NCBI GenBank assembly: GCA_910589415.1
Contig: OU342634.1
Coordinates: 14,381,144 to 14,445,143, forward strand
Direction of reading: 5' to 3'
Source of the DNA: Malachius bipustulatus
Taxonomy: Eukaryota > Arthropoda > Insecta > Coleoptera > Melyridae
Length of the DNA stretch: 64,000 nucleotides
Shown here one piece after another: positions 22,823 through 34,042 of the stretch (the stretch's first letter is position 1; the number at the start of each line of letters is the position of its first letter). The position numbers and the translations under genes were made by a program. A model generated the notes under the pieces. It was not told the DNA's origin. It did not search any database and saw only the letters and a program-made list of their open reading frames with translations.

Positions 22823-24272
22823 ATGGTTGCAGTTTGCAGTCATACCCACTTGTAAAAATTTTCGTTTTTTTTTTCAATATTCTCAAATAATAATCATTTC
22901 TCTCAAATAAATAGAAGGGACAATATTTAATGATATAATTATATGATATATGCGTGACTGTCACGAGAAAATAAATCAACCTTCAGAGGTAAATATCTCG
23001 GTTTGATGCGCAATTACCTTAACTTTTTTACTTAATTTTTTAATTTTTTAATTTTTTTCGATTTGGTTCCCGCGATTAGGGGCACTATAAACGTCCTCAC
23101 TGGATACAAAAACTCAAAATTACGTTAAATACCTACTCGGCCCTCATTGCATTGAAGAAGTATTGCATTCTATTTGAACCTTGAAGGGATGATACTTCAT
23201 ACAAACTGCCTTGCTAATTGAACACATGTAAGTATTATAATAATTTAATAAACATTTGAAAAAACCGTCAAAAGCTGAATTCATCCATATGCACAAGTCA
23301 ATATATAAATTCAAATTTCGAGCTCTTATGATGAGATCCACTGACGTCATTGCATCGATATGACGGAAACAAGACCATTATAATTATCTATCCCGAGTGC
23401 CGAGTTAACTTTTCTTACCCAATTTAATTAGGGGACCTGCATTACCGACACTAACGAAGCGGTAATACAGGTTTCCTAAATTTAATTCTAAACGGTGTAG
23501 GGTCTCCGTGTGAACCATAGAGAAATATTATAGTATGTTGTCTCTGGTGTGAACACGGCGTTTACTCTGAATGTACCTATCCCTGCTTATTATTTTAAAA
23601 TTTCCAATATTCTAACACAGAATAAATTAATTTATTATTACAGAATTATTCTATTATGTGATTCTAATGTAAAATTATGATTATGGTCTATTATGGTAAC
23701 TCATCAAAATAATATAAAATCTAAAAAGAAGACTGGACAGCAAACCAAACAGACATAGCTTTCAAATACTTCACAGAACACGACAAGACTCAAGTCGAGA
23801 CTGTCAATTTCAGTGCGATGTGGTGGAAAACATTTTTTTTTTATAATTCAATTTTTGTTTTGTAGGAATTGTAGGCAATTCGCAATTCGCTCCTACCTTA
23901 CCTAAATCCTAATTCATAAATCTGCAAATAGAAATAAGTCAATCTCAATTTTAAATCAAAATAAGTAGTAATCTAATCACATTAAGTAACAGTGTGATAA
24001 TTTCCTTATCAATTTATAATTAATTACATCCAGTTAAATGACGAAATCAGTTCAATTCCTTTGGTAAACCAGGACAAAATCAAGCCCTTTGGACAAGCCA
24101 AAAATGCATTTCCTTGATGAAGACTGCGCCGTTAAATAATTAATTATAACGTTTATAGCACCAAGCCACAGGTTCTGCAATTTATCGCTAGCGCCCACCT
24201 CATTACCTAATTGAGTATTACTGTCGTACCCAATTTGTCTGATTTTACAGTTACTCCACCTGACATCTAAAC
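22823..24272. other. Intergenic sequence upstream of FGOP2
   Basis: No coding gene is seen. A short foldback with ATTACCGACACTAACG lies at 23440-23475; its core also occurs inside both family B copies (about 6090-6140 and 28030-28085). A TTTTACAG acceptor at 24243-24250, 22 bp before the FGOP2 start codon, suggests a non-coding first exon further upstream. Confidence 0.4.
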
Positions 24273-27083
24273 ATGTCTCTTACAATACAACAAATAATCA
24301 CTGATGCGAAACGTTTAGCTGGAAGATTGAAAGAAAGAGACGTCATTGCGGACAATTTACTAACAGAAACACATGCAATTAATAAGAAAATTGATGCAAT
24401 GAAGCAGGTAAACTCTATAATATTTACTTTTCAAATTAAAATACTCTAAAAATCCATCAGTTCCAGGAAGAAGTCGAGCAACTGAACCTGGTGGCGAACC
24501 AGAAACCCCACGCACAGCTCATAGCGGACATCCGCAAGGAGAACTTTCGAGACATCCAGCAGGAGAACCGGGAGCTGCGGGCGGCCCTGGAGGAGCACCA
24601 GACCACCCTGGAGCACATAATGTCCAAGTACCGTGAGCACACCTCCCAGCAGATTTATCACACCCGAGTGAACTACCAGGTAGTGCACGACGAGAGATGC
24701 TACGATATAATCAGGAAGCAGGCGGACAGGATCGAAGAGATGGCGGAGGTCATTTATACTGCGGCGCAGATCGACGATGGGAGCAGTTGTAAGGACGAGG
24801 AGACCATTGCCAGGCTGAGGACCGAGAATAAAGTGAGTTGGGTTTAATTTCAGAGAGACTTCGGAACAAATAATAAAATAAAAATTAGGGATGTGCCGAA
24901 TGTTCGGCAAAAGTTCGGTATTCGGCAAGTTCGGCGCTTTTGCCGAATATTCGGCGAAGCCGAACTTTGATATGATTTTGCCGAACTTGCCGAACTTTTG
25001 CCGAACTTTTTTTTTTCAGATATTGTTTTTGCGTAAAACACTACAAACTTTTCAAACAAAAACCCCAATAATACAAGTCTAGTTTGTAAAAAAAATCGAC
25101 AGCAGTTAGAAATAAAGCTCGTCTAGTGAGGATTGTTGTAACTTCAATAAAAAACTAGGTATAGGTAGGTATTTCTGAATAGTTTCATATTTTTCATTTC
25201 ATAATGTTACTTGGCTTTGTGAGTTCAGAAACAGCTGAGACCCTGTGGCATTGACCTAATTTTGAATCTAAACATCCGTAATATTCGTAATATTCGTCTC
25301 GCTTGGTTGTAATTATTATTGTCTCAAAAGCCATAACCACTCAACATAATATTTATGAGTAGACAAGATACAGAAATCTGAAGCTAGGATAGCATGAGTT
25401 GAAGTATAAAAGACTATAAATATGTAATGATTAATAAATAATGAAGGCATTTTATTTTTGTTTTTTTATACCTACATTCTACATTGAAAGTAAATGAACT
25501 CAATCTAATAAGTAGTAGTAAATTTATTACTACAATAAAAAATATGAACAAACAAATAATGAAATATTAAATTAGGCAACACTTGATAAAGAATCAGAAT
25601 TTTTTTATTCCCAGTTTTAAGGAGTATACCTAATTGCATGATTTCCAGTTCAGTGGAATATTTAGAATTCCAGGAGTGGAGTGTGGCAAGAGGGAAACCG
25701 GTTTTGCAACTGAGATCCGGGTCAAATTAGACAAAAAAGAAAACAATGTACAGGAATAGGAAGTAGGTACTTAGGTATTATAATACCTAACTCAATTTAC
25801 TTAGGTCTGGATTTTACGAGTTCTTTAGTTCTTTCAGTGATAAATACCTAATAATAATTATTATTATTATTGACGCAATTAATTTTCTTTAGATTTAAAA
25901 CTTAAAAGTTTAAAAGATATGTATTTATTTATATGAATTGGGAAATGTTTAGAGGCTTGATTTTTTTGATATAGTTAGTACCTAGTACCTGGCCTAAGCC
26001 ACTCATATTCCCTAACCTAATTTTTTTTTTACGTTTTATCCGAATTAATTACTTTTTTCAGGAATAACAAGCAGGATTGATTGGATTGATGGGAGTTTTT
26101 GACATTTCACGTTTTGTAATGACGATTTATTGAAAACCTGTACAAATTTTCAGATCAATCGGCAAGTTTTCCGCGATTCAGACTCATTTTATCCTGCCGA
26201 ACTTTAAGCCGAACTTTTTGCCGAACATTCGGCGATTCGGCATAATTTCGGCCGAAGCTTCGGTGGTTCGGCGGTTCGGCCAAATCGTGGTTCGGCACAT
26301 CCCTAATAAAAATCTACTTAGGTATATGTTTATAACTACAGGGTGTTACAGTGATATTGGGCCAATTTTAAAGGGCTAGTTCTTCTCATAAAATAAAAAT
26401 AAGTTGAAAAAATTGATTTCATCTCAAAATGACGTTCCATTTAAAAAATACCAGGGGCCTGTTTCACAAAACACTATTAACTATTATTAATAGTAAAGCT
26501 CAATAATAAAAGCTCATAATATGAGTGATTTTAAATAGTGTTTCTCAAAATAATTGTAATAATCTACTAAGTAATAGTTTAATTAACTATTAATAATAGT
26601 ATATTTCAATTTATATTAGTCGGTAAGTGTTTTACAAAATTTTATATGACTATTATTAATAACTCATATTTTTGTGAAACAGGCCCCAGTGCTTATTGTC
26701 AAGTTTTATCAAAATCGGTTTAAATTTACTAGAGTTATAATAACCAAAAACTGTTATATTTTTTTAAACTTTGACACCCTGTATCTTTAAAACGAAATAT
26801 CATTTTGAGCTTATATTCCTTTTTGTAGCTTATATTTATTTTATGAGAGCAGCTACTACCCCTTTAAATTTATCCCTTTATTACTGAAACAGCGTGTGTA
26901 ACTTTAAAGCAAATGTTGTTTATTGCTTGGAAAATTATTTACTCCATGTATAAAATACAATTTGTGAAATATATTTTCACTTTTCAGGGTTTAAGAGAAA
27001 TGCTCAAGATAGCACAGCAACACGGTCCGCTCAATGGGAGTTCTACGGAAGACAAGACGGTTCAGACAGAGAACGCAATGTAA
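24273..27083 (+). CDS. Fgop2: FGFR1OP2/SIKE family protein (three exons, 200 aa)
   Basis: Coding exons: 24273-24407, 24461-24832 and 26988-27083, all phase 0 with GT-AG introns. The protein opens MSLTIQQIITDAKRLAGRLK and contains KENFRDIQQENRELRAALEE, HQTTLEHIMSKYRE and ENKGLREMLKIA. These match the conserved blocks of vertebrate FGFR1OP2 and SIKE1 and of Drosophila Fgop2. The family is largely coiled coil and acts as an adaptor in STRIPAK phosphatase-kinase complexes. Exon junctions also match, with the MKQ boundary followed by FQEE. At 200 aa it is shorter than the human protein: the middle linker between the two coiled coils is reduced. The strongly G/C-rich exon 2 stands out from its AT-rich surroundings. 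Intron 2 is enlarged by the hAT-like insertion at 24886. Confidence 0.92.
24886..26305. mobile_element. hAT-like non-autonomous element in FGOP2 intron 2
   Basis: The ends are TAGGGATGTGCCGAA and its exact complement, flanked by a perfect 8 bp duplication ATAAAAAT (24878-24885 and 26306-26313), the hAT hallmark. Both subterminal regions are dense in TTCGGC/GCCGAA motifs, many more than in the 1.1 kb between, and are plausible transposase-binding arrays. No transposase frame survives. It begins only 54 bp after the exon 2 splice donor. Confidence 0.9.
26339..26898. mobile_element. CAGGGTG-ended element in FGOP2 intron 2 with a nested MITE
   Basis: The left end CAGGGTGTTACAGTGA pairs imperfectly with the right end near 26880-26898, and TA flanks both. 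A second inverted-repeat element (26454-26687) is inserted in it. Confidence 0.5.
26454..26687. mobile_element. 234 bp MITE with GGGGCCTGTTTCACAAAA ends
   Basis: The left end GGGGCCTGTTTCACAAAA and right end are reverse complements. The AT-rich interior is built of ATTAATAG-type repeats. CAG lies outside both ends and may be the target duplication. Confidence 0.75.
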
Positions 27084-27733
27084 AATAATGTGTAAATGTT
27101 CACTCTGTAATTAATGTATCATTTTTTATTTAAATATTTGTATTATAATTATTCTCAAGTAATTTATCTATCTTCAGCTATTATTTTTGTAATTAAAAGT
27201 GTAATATTTGTGTAAAGTGATTCTCAAAATGTATTACTGAAGCTGTAAATGTTTTTTTTTCAATATCCTGTCAAGCTCAATAATTTTAATTAGTTCAAGT
27301 ACCCAGTAGTCGATTACAGTGAATACCTTTGTAAATGTAACATTTTTTTTTGAAAAATGTCCTTATTAGGTTTCAATAAGCGGCAATAAATTATATGCCA
27401 TTCCAGATGATTTTAAATCAAAGTTGGCTGTGATAATTTTTCTCAAGTTGGATACCCTGGTCAGTCGATTTAACTTCATTGAAAAAGCTTTCTCGTTTTC
27501 ATTGTCTTTCATTCATCATTCTAAAATAATTATACTTCAATATTAAATATCACACCTTATTCGCTTATTTAAAATGTAAATGCTAGTTGAAAAACCAGAG
27601 ACCTATTAATGTAAAAACATTAAAAACTATATTAAACAAAAGTTAATTCCAATAATGTAAGTCCAATCCAATAATATACCTATTCCAGTTCATTTATTCC
27701 CATTTTGGCAACACTGCCTGGTTAAAATATCCT

Positions 27734-28321
27734 GTGATCCACAAAATTTTTCATCTTATTGCCTTGAATGAAATGAAACATGTCTGCCAGATAAAACAAA
27801 CAATTGGTAGGTGTGTAAGTGAACTACTCCAATCAATGATCTACAAATCATAGAATAATAAACAAAAACATGACTACTTGCATAATGAACTTTGTTAGAG
27901 TAAAGAAACTAACCTGGAACAGTAACGATATCTGCTGAGTACGTGTGGTGCTGAGTTTATTACTAATTGCAGTTTGGCATTGGTTGTATTGTATTTCAAG
28001 GAGTATGAACAACTCGAACCGTTGTAGGGTATCTGTATTACCGACACTGTCCCTTACTAGCGTTAGTGTCGGTAATTACAGGTACCCTAAATCGTTGTTT
28101 TCTCAGAATATTCTGTCTTTCTGAATGAGGATAAAACAATATTTCAATTTAACGTTTTCCTTCGAGTTTAGGTTTTTGAACGTTCCAATTAATATGACAC
28201 ATGAGAATTTGAACTACTAAAGTTATTTCAGAATTATTTTAGTAAAATGAGCTCAGACATGACTGCAATAGCCATCTCTCTCTTCCAAGGCACTATAGTG
28301 ATGAAAAATTTTGTGGATCAC
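27734..28321 (-). mobile_element. TIR DNA element, family B, short copy
   Basis: 588 bp with ends GTGATCCACAAAATTTTTC and its complement, in the opposite orientation to the nested copy at 3796-6370. Being uninterrupted, it acts as the empty-site reference for the insertions in that copy. It contains an internal foldback with ATTACCGACACT motifs. It lies about 650 bp after the FGOP2 stop codon. Confidence 0.8.
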
Positions 28322-28491
28322 ATTGTCAAAGGTAGTTTGAAGCTCAGCATTTTAAGAGGGACCAACATTATTCAAATTTTCCATAGCCAACCTTAATTCA
28401 AAAACATCTGGAACGGGATACACCTATTTATGTAAAAATGAGTTTATTTTTGTATGATGTCAACTCTGAGTAGTAATGTATTTATTGTTTA

Positions 28492-28751
28492 CAGTCTTTT
28501 GCTTTTGGTTTTCCTCTTTTGTCCATTGCTTTTCCTCATTTTTTGTCAAATGCTTTTCCAATGTTTATTATAATGTCACTGTACGTAAATGGGAAAAGCA
28601 ATTGACATAAAGTGAAACTGATTTGACATAAAAGCAAACTGATTGATAAATCAATGACTATATAATCATTGATAGATAGAAAAATAAGAAAATCATTTGA
28701 CAAATAAGGAAAAGCAATTGACAAAAGAGGAAACCGAAAAGAAAAAGACTA
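28492..28751. mobile_element. Foldback MITE, family C, copy 2
   Basis: Same CAGTCTTTTGCTTTTGG start as 21824-22162 and a near-complementary end; the last bases have mutated. It is shorter than copy 1 because of an internal deletion. Confidence 0.8.
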
Positions 28752-28759
28752 TATTGTAG

Positions 28760-29880
28760 AAAAACTCACTTGCAGCTACCTTTTCGTTAAACTGCCAATG
28801 CAAGGAAGTATTCAAGAACAACCACTTATAAAATCCCGCTAAATTTGAGCTTTAATGGTATTTCCCCCGGTTCCTTGATAATCTTTTGAAGTTGTGGATT
28901 ATATGACAACTTTTCTGTCTGATATTATTGTTGTCAAGGTGATAAAAATGCATTTTTTTAGTATTCAGATGGAAAGCCTGCCACAGGCTTTTCAGCGCAT
29001 TTTATCACATATTCATTCCTCTTTTTTATACAGGGTGTATATTATTAACAAAAAAATTCTGAGGGTGATTCCACCTTGAAAAATTAGTGAGAGTGAGTTT
29101 TACTTATAAAAAAAAAAATAATTTGAGCACTCTCTATTAAGATATACAGCCACTTTGAAGAGGTCGCTTAGTTTTTTTTTTAAATTTTCTTCAAAGAAGT
29201 TCCAAAAATAAAATTGAACACATCATTATGTGGTATCGAAAAGGCACCCAATAAATAGTTTGTTGGCTTTACACTATCTATGCTTTGAATGGATGGAAAG
29301 AGTCACCCATAAAACTACCTTGCCAAAGCATTAAAAAGCTGAAGAATTTCCCTTAAGTGGAGGGCACCTCTCTAAAACTGAACTAAGCATCATTGAAACA
29401 ATTTAAATAAATCAAGTTTCCCTGAATTCCCATCTATTAAGCCACTGGTTTAAACTTTTATGAGATGTTGGATTAATAAGAAAAATAAGCAATTTTTTCC
29501 ACCGTTTATTTGATTTTTAGTGACAAATTTCCTCCCTTATTTTTAAATTTTCTATATCTCTAGCATGATTCTCCAACACTGCAACCCTAGGCTAGGCGTA
29601 TTAGAATTCTCAGAGGAAAGTTTTGCTATAGTTTTGATTTTCTCACTCTACGTTTTTTGGGTTTAAAAGTTTTTTTTTTTTGGGTGGGGACGCACTGTAC
29701 CCCCAGAACTGACTTTTGTGAATTTATGTTCTATAACATCTTCACTAACAATTATTGAAGAAAAATCTTAGATAACATTTTTTATGAACTTTTGGTACAT
29801 TTTTTACTTTACCGACTGGACTAATTGTAAACACCAACCCCTTCAATGGGCTTAAAATAATTTAATTAGGCAAATATTTA
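28760..29880. other. Intergenic, no gene recognised
   Basis: AT-rich sequence. A TACAGGGTGTA motif at 29030 may be the end of a degraded CAGGGTG element, but I find no partner end. Confidence 0.35.
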
Positions 29881-29881
29881 T

Positions 29882-30358
29882 TGTTCAACCAAAAGCAGGT
29901 GTAATAGGCTCTTTATAATAACACTTGTGTTTTAAAGCTTGTCAAGAGTGCCAAACAATCACCAACATGCTCTAGTAGCATAGTCAAATTTAATTTCAAA
30001 TTGTTCAACAGAAAGCAGGTGTAATAAGCTCTTTATAATAACACTTTTGTGTTTTAAAGCTTGTCAAGAGTGCCAAACAATCACCAACATGCTCTAGTAG
30101 CATAGTCAAATTTAATTTCAAATTGTTCAACAGAAAGCAGGTGTAATAAGCTCTTTATAATAACACTTTTGTGTTTTAAAGCTTGTCAAGAGTGCCAAAC
30201 AATCAGTAATCACCAACATATGCTCTAGTAGCATGGTCAAATTTAATTTTAAATTGTTCAACAGAAAGCAGGTGTAATAGGCTCTTTATAATAACACTTG
30301 TGTTTTAAAGCTTGTCAAGAGTGCCAAACAATCACCAACATAATAGCATAGTCAAATA
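29882..30358. repeat. Tandem repeat, about 121 bp unit, four copies
   Basis: Units begin TTGTTCAAC near 29882, 30001, 30122 and 30255. Each contains AGCAGGTGTAATA, an AACACTT..GTGTTTTAAAGC inverted repeat and TCAAGAGTGCCAAACAATC. Copies are nearly identical; the third has a short internal duplication and the fourth is cut short. It ends about 180 bp from the SPCS3 stop codon. Confidence 0.93.
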
Positions 30359-30541
30359 CATCAAAATACCTTGTTGATGTCAGTTATTTTCCTATTTCTA
30401 CTCTAACTCAATTTTGGATTATAATGAAGAATGAAGACACGACAGAACAGAACCCAAAACACAAATTAACAAATACAAAAATGTTAAGGTATTTTTATAT
30501 TTTTAATAAATAAAAAAACAACAATTCATATGAAAAAATCG

Positions 30542-32671
30542 TTAAACCCTAGAAGTGGTATACTCTACAGGAAACTTGAAAGAATGACTTCCAATGGCGA
30601 AAATATTCGGCAACAGCCCAGCGTTTGGAATTATATTATACGATAAGTTCAGCGTTATGTTTTTATTTCCCCTGAAACAAGAATCGTTTATTAATATCAG
30701 CAAAGCTGCTAAATGAAGGGGTTAAGGTGCGCCTTGTGACAAAAATTCCCCTCCACTAAGTCATGTCAGGTTTTTTTCCTGACATGAGAGGGGAATTATA
30801 ATCGCGAAGGCGCAACCATACCAATCAAGGTTCATTGATGCTTACTTCAGACCGTTACCGTCGTCCCAAAAGTAATACTTGGTGTTCATGTTCTTGAAAT
30901 CGAGAGCAGCATTTTCACCTCTTTGAATGATTTTATCCCATAAGACCACCTAGAATAAAATGATAAAGTCTATAATAAATTTATTCATAAGATTATAAGG
31001 TGATTGTTAAGAACAGGGGCCACTCGCACTCCTACACACTATATATACCACGCGATAGGTCTACTCACTAGGAACTTCGTGGTATATATCTTATCCGCCG
31101 GTAATGTATAATAAGGGAGTTATAGGGTCTAGAAGAAAACTTATGAAAATTATATCTAATACGGATCTGGCAGTAGGTAGGTAATACACGAGTGTAGCAG
31201 CTGTAGGAACTAAGGTCACTGACATCGCCGGAGGAAGCAGGTTGTGTCAAGGCCATCGACGTAGACGAGCGAGCCAAACAAACAAATATGAATCGAGAAC
31301 GAATGAAATATTTAACTTGTAATACTGTAAGCGCTAAAAATAGGTTAACCGGATGATCTGGCTCATTGAATGACGTGAACGCTCGTAGGCAGGCAGGGAC
31401 TTCCCCGCGGTACCAGCCGGCGGAGGTGGGGAACGTCGCTTGCTTTACGATTGTTCACCTTTCCTTTCATATACGGTCTACATTAAAATACGTTCACATT
31501 TCCATTTGTGCCTTTTAATAGAGACTCGCAATCGTATCGAAAGAGTTAGTTTAAAGTTGGAGGTCGAAGCGATCGTATCTACCTATCAAAACGAAAAAAA
31601 TGCAGTGCGATTATAATACGTGTACGGGGTGTGAGATAAGTGCTGGAGCGGGGTATGTTTTGTTTGCGGATGAGCCGGACAGTTTTTCCTTGCCCTAACA
31701 ACTTTACAACTGGTGTAACCGGAATATTATGGAATTATGTACATCAGGTGAGTGTATAATTAATTTTCGATAAATGCGTAAATCGTTCTCGTAATGCACT
31801 GTATTCTGTTGCTTGGGAAGGGAAGTACAATGGGAGGGGAAATGTGGTAGGATAGGGGGGGGGGGGGGACAAGGGGAAGTAGATTACCACCAAAAGATGT
31901 AATATTGTGCAATATTACGCGCAACGGTATGCTTTGAAATTTAAACGGCGACAGGGACGGAGCGAGGAAGCTATCGGTAAGCGGTGATGCCTCTCTGCTC
32001 GGATGACCTTAACGAAAGCGTCTCTCTGTTAGAGAAAAATTGACCTTAGTTTTAAAGGGACCTTAATAGAAGTGCTCAAAACTAGCGAAAATAGAATCTA
32101 GTGCGTGTATTTTACCCACCCAGCACCCCTATTCGCTCAGAATAGTGTAAAAATCGCAAGTCAATGCGAGTGGCCGCTCTCCTTAATATTTACCGATTAT
32201 AATGAGAAAAACTAAGGAAAAAAAATGGAAGTACAAGATACACTGGAAGGAAGATGATCAAGTTTAGTTTACCTGATTTAGAGCATTGTTAGGGCTTTCA
32301 TATTCGGCAGTCAGATACAGAAATAGTTGCTTTACATTCCAGTTGAACAGCGGTGTCAGATCTGTCTTTAGATCGAAAGTCAAGAAACCCAAGTCGTTCT
32401 TTTCCCTCGAAGCGCTGTAGTCGGGAACATTTTTCCTGCAGCGAAAGAGAACAGTTACAATTATTTCACTTTCAGAAATTGGTCGTGACTACTACTGACT
32501 AGGGCTATTATTTAAACATTAAACTTACACGACAACTTTAACAGTGTTTATTCTAACCGGAGTACGGTAATCCAGGAACACTGTTGATAAGAAACATAAT
32601 GCAGTTAAACAGGCTAAAACGCTCAGAGCGTAAGCCAAAATAGCGTTTCCTCTCTGAAGTACTGAATGCAT
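30542..32671 (-). CDS. Spase22-23: Signal peptidase complex subunit 3 (four exons, 179 aa)
   Basis: Minus-strand coding exons in order: 32671-32529, 32435-32273, 30949-30846 and 30671-30542, with GT-AG introns and matching phases. The 179 aa equal the family length (about 180). It is the glycoprotein subunit of the ER signal peptidase complex, which cleaves signal peptides during protein entry into the ER. The start [19 protein letters not shown] begins a single N-terminal membrane segment (about residues 10-33). This is followed by a lumenal domain with [17 protein letters not shown] and [14 protein letters not shown], both diagnostic. One sequon (NIT) lies near residue 140. Intron 2 is 1.3 kb; introns 1 and 3 are short. 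No catalytic residues are expected in this subunit. Confidence 0.95.
31858..31870. repeat. Poly(G) tract in SPCS3 intron 2
   Basis: An uninterrupted G run inside an unusually GC-rich part of intron 2. Confidence 0.8.
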
Positions 32672-34042
32672 TCTTGTCGTTTTATCAGTTATTAACGAAT
32701 TCTCCTTATGTACATTTACTTTTCACTAATAAATAAATAGAAATAAATATACACGTAAGCCTCTTCTATTATTCTAATATTTCTAATTAATTGACGAAGG
32801 ATAAGGAAGATTGCAGGTTCTATTTTCTAACCTTAAAAAAGATGACACTAGACAAAAGTCAACTAACTAAACGTCAGACCTTAGATAAGGTAAGTTTCAA
32901 GGATAAGTAACGCGCATCTGTTCCATGTTGGAGGTGAGCTGTAACATTTCGATTGCTCGCTATAAGAAGAATGGCAGACATCGTAGTGCCACCGTTTAAA
33001 ATATTGCGGGGTTTTATAATACGCTTTAATTATTTTGTGAATTGTGTTGCATTGCAATAATGATAAAATGCTGGGCTTTCGTTTTACATTTTGTTTTAGA
33101 GGCTTTTATTGTATTAATAGTAATTTTATTTGAATTTTTTCTCTTGATCTATATGTGTATAGGTTCTCTCTCCCCCTTGAAATTTACAACCTCTAGGGCT
33201 TTTTCTTCTATCTATTTTATATTTTACTTTTCTGTTTTTTTTTCATTTTCTTGAAATTTCAGGGAAAAAAACTAACAATGGCCAATGAGCTGACTCATCA
33301 GGTTTCGATCAATCTGGTTTAGAACCGATCAATCTGGTCATCTTTTTTATTCAGTAAAAATCGATATATATCGTAAAATCAGTACAACGTGACAACACTG
33401 TGCTGTATTCCAAACTGTATTTCAACAGCGGAATAATCTCTTTGAATCTCGCATGCGTACTACTTCTGTGGCTGACCAAAATTTTGAGATTTATTCCCAA
33501 GACTTAATCTCAAAATTTTGACTTTGCAATTTCAAAATTTTTACTTTGAAATTTCAAAATTGTGAGACTGAAACTCAGAATTTTGAGTTTTGAAATGTCG
33601 AAATATTAAAAAAAATTATTTGTGCTGTGGCACTAATACGCTGTCGTAACATTGTGACAAAAAAATCACAAAATTTTGCCTTTGCAATCTCAAAATTTTG
33701 AGATTTGAAATGTCAAAATATTAAAAAAAATAATTTGCGATGTGGCACTAAACGCCGTCGTACGTATCATTTCTTTACCTTGTCTTTATCTTAAACATTC
33801 ATTCATTCAAGACTTTTTTGAACACCTTGAACTTATATACTTATAATTCACCTGTTTCTTTTGTTGCAAGTTTTATTGAAAATTATTATCTATGAAGATA
33901 AACTATTATTAATCTCATCAATAATCGGTATAAGAATTTAAAAATGATATCTAAATAAATAGATAAAAAGATAAAATATTTAGCACATATCGCATACCTA
34001 TCTTATTAGTATTCGTAAAATATTGCAAGCAAGATTAAAACA
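32672..34042. other. Intergenic region between SPCS3 and the ten-cysteine gene
   Basis: This is the space between two divergently transcribed genes. It holds repeated AAATTTTGA blocks (33480-33740) and two copies of a segment with GTGGCACTAA..CGC.GTCGTA (about 33630 and 33740). A stretch at 33240-33290 resembles 20290-20345. No gene is seen. Confidence 0.5.

Noticed and set aside
24446..24928. 160-codon minus-strand frame over FGOP2 exon 2
   Set aside because: Antisense shadow of the GC-rich FGOP2 exon; the plus strand has the recognised protein and matching splice sites.
29882..30358. CRISPR-like array
   Set aside because: Units of 121 bp are head-to-tail without distinct spacers and the DNA is animal nuclear sequence.
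31068..31277. 69-codon minus-strand frame in SPCS3 intron 2
   Set aside because: No domain, no splice-consistent link to SPCS3 exons, which join correctly without it.
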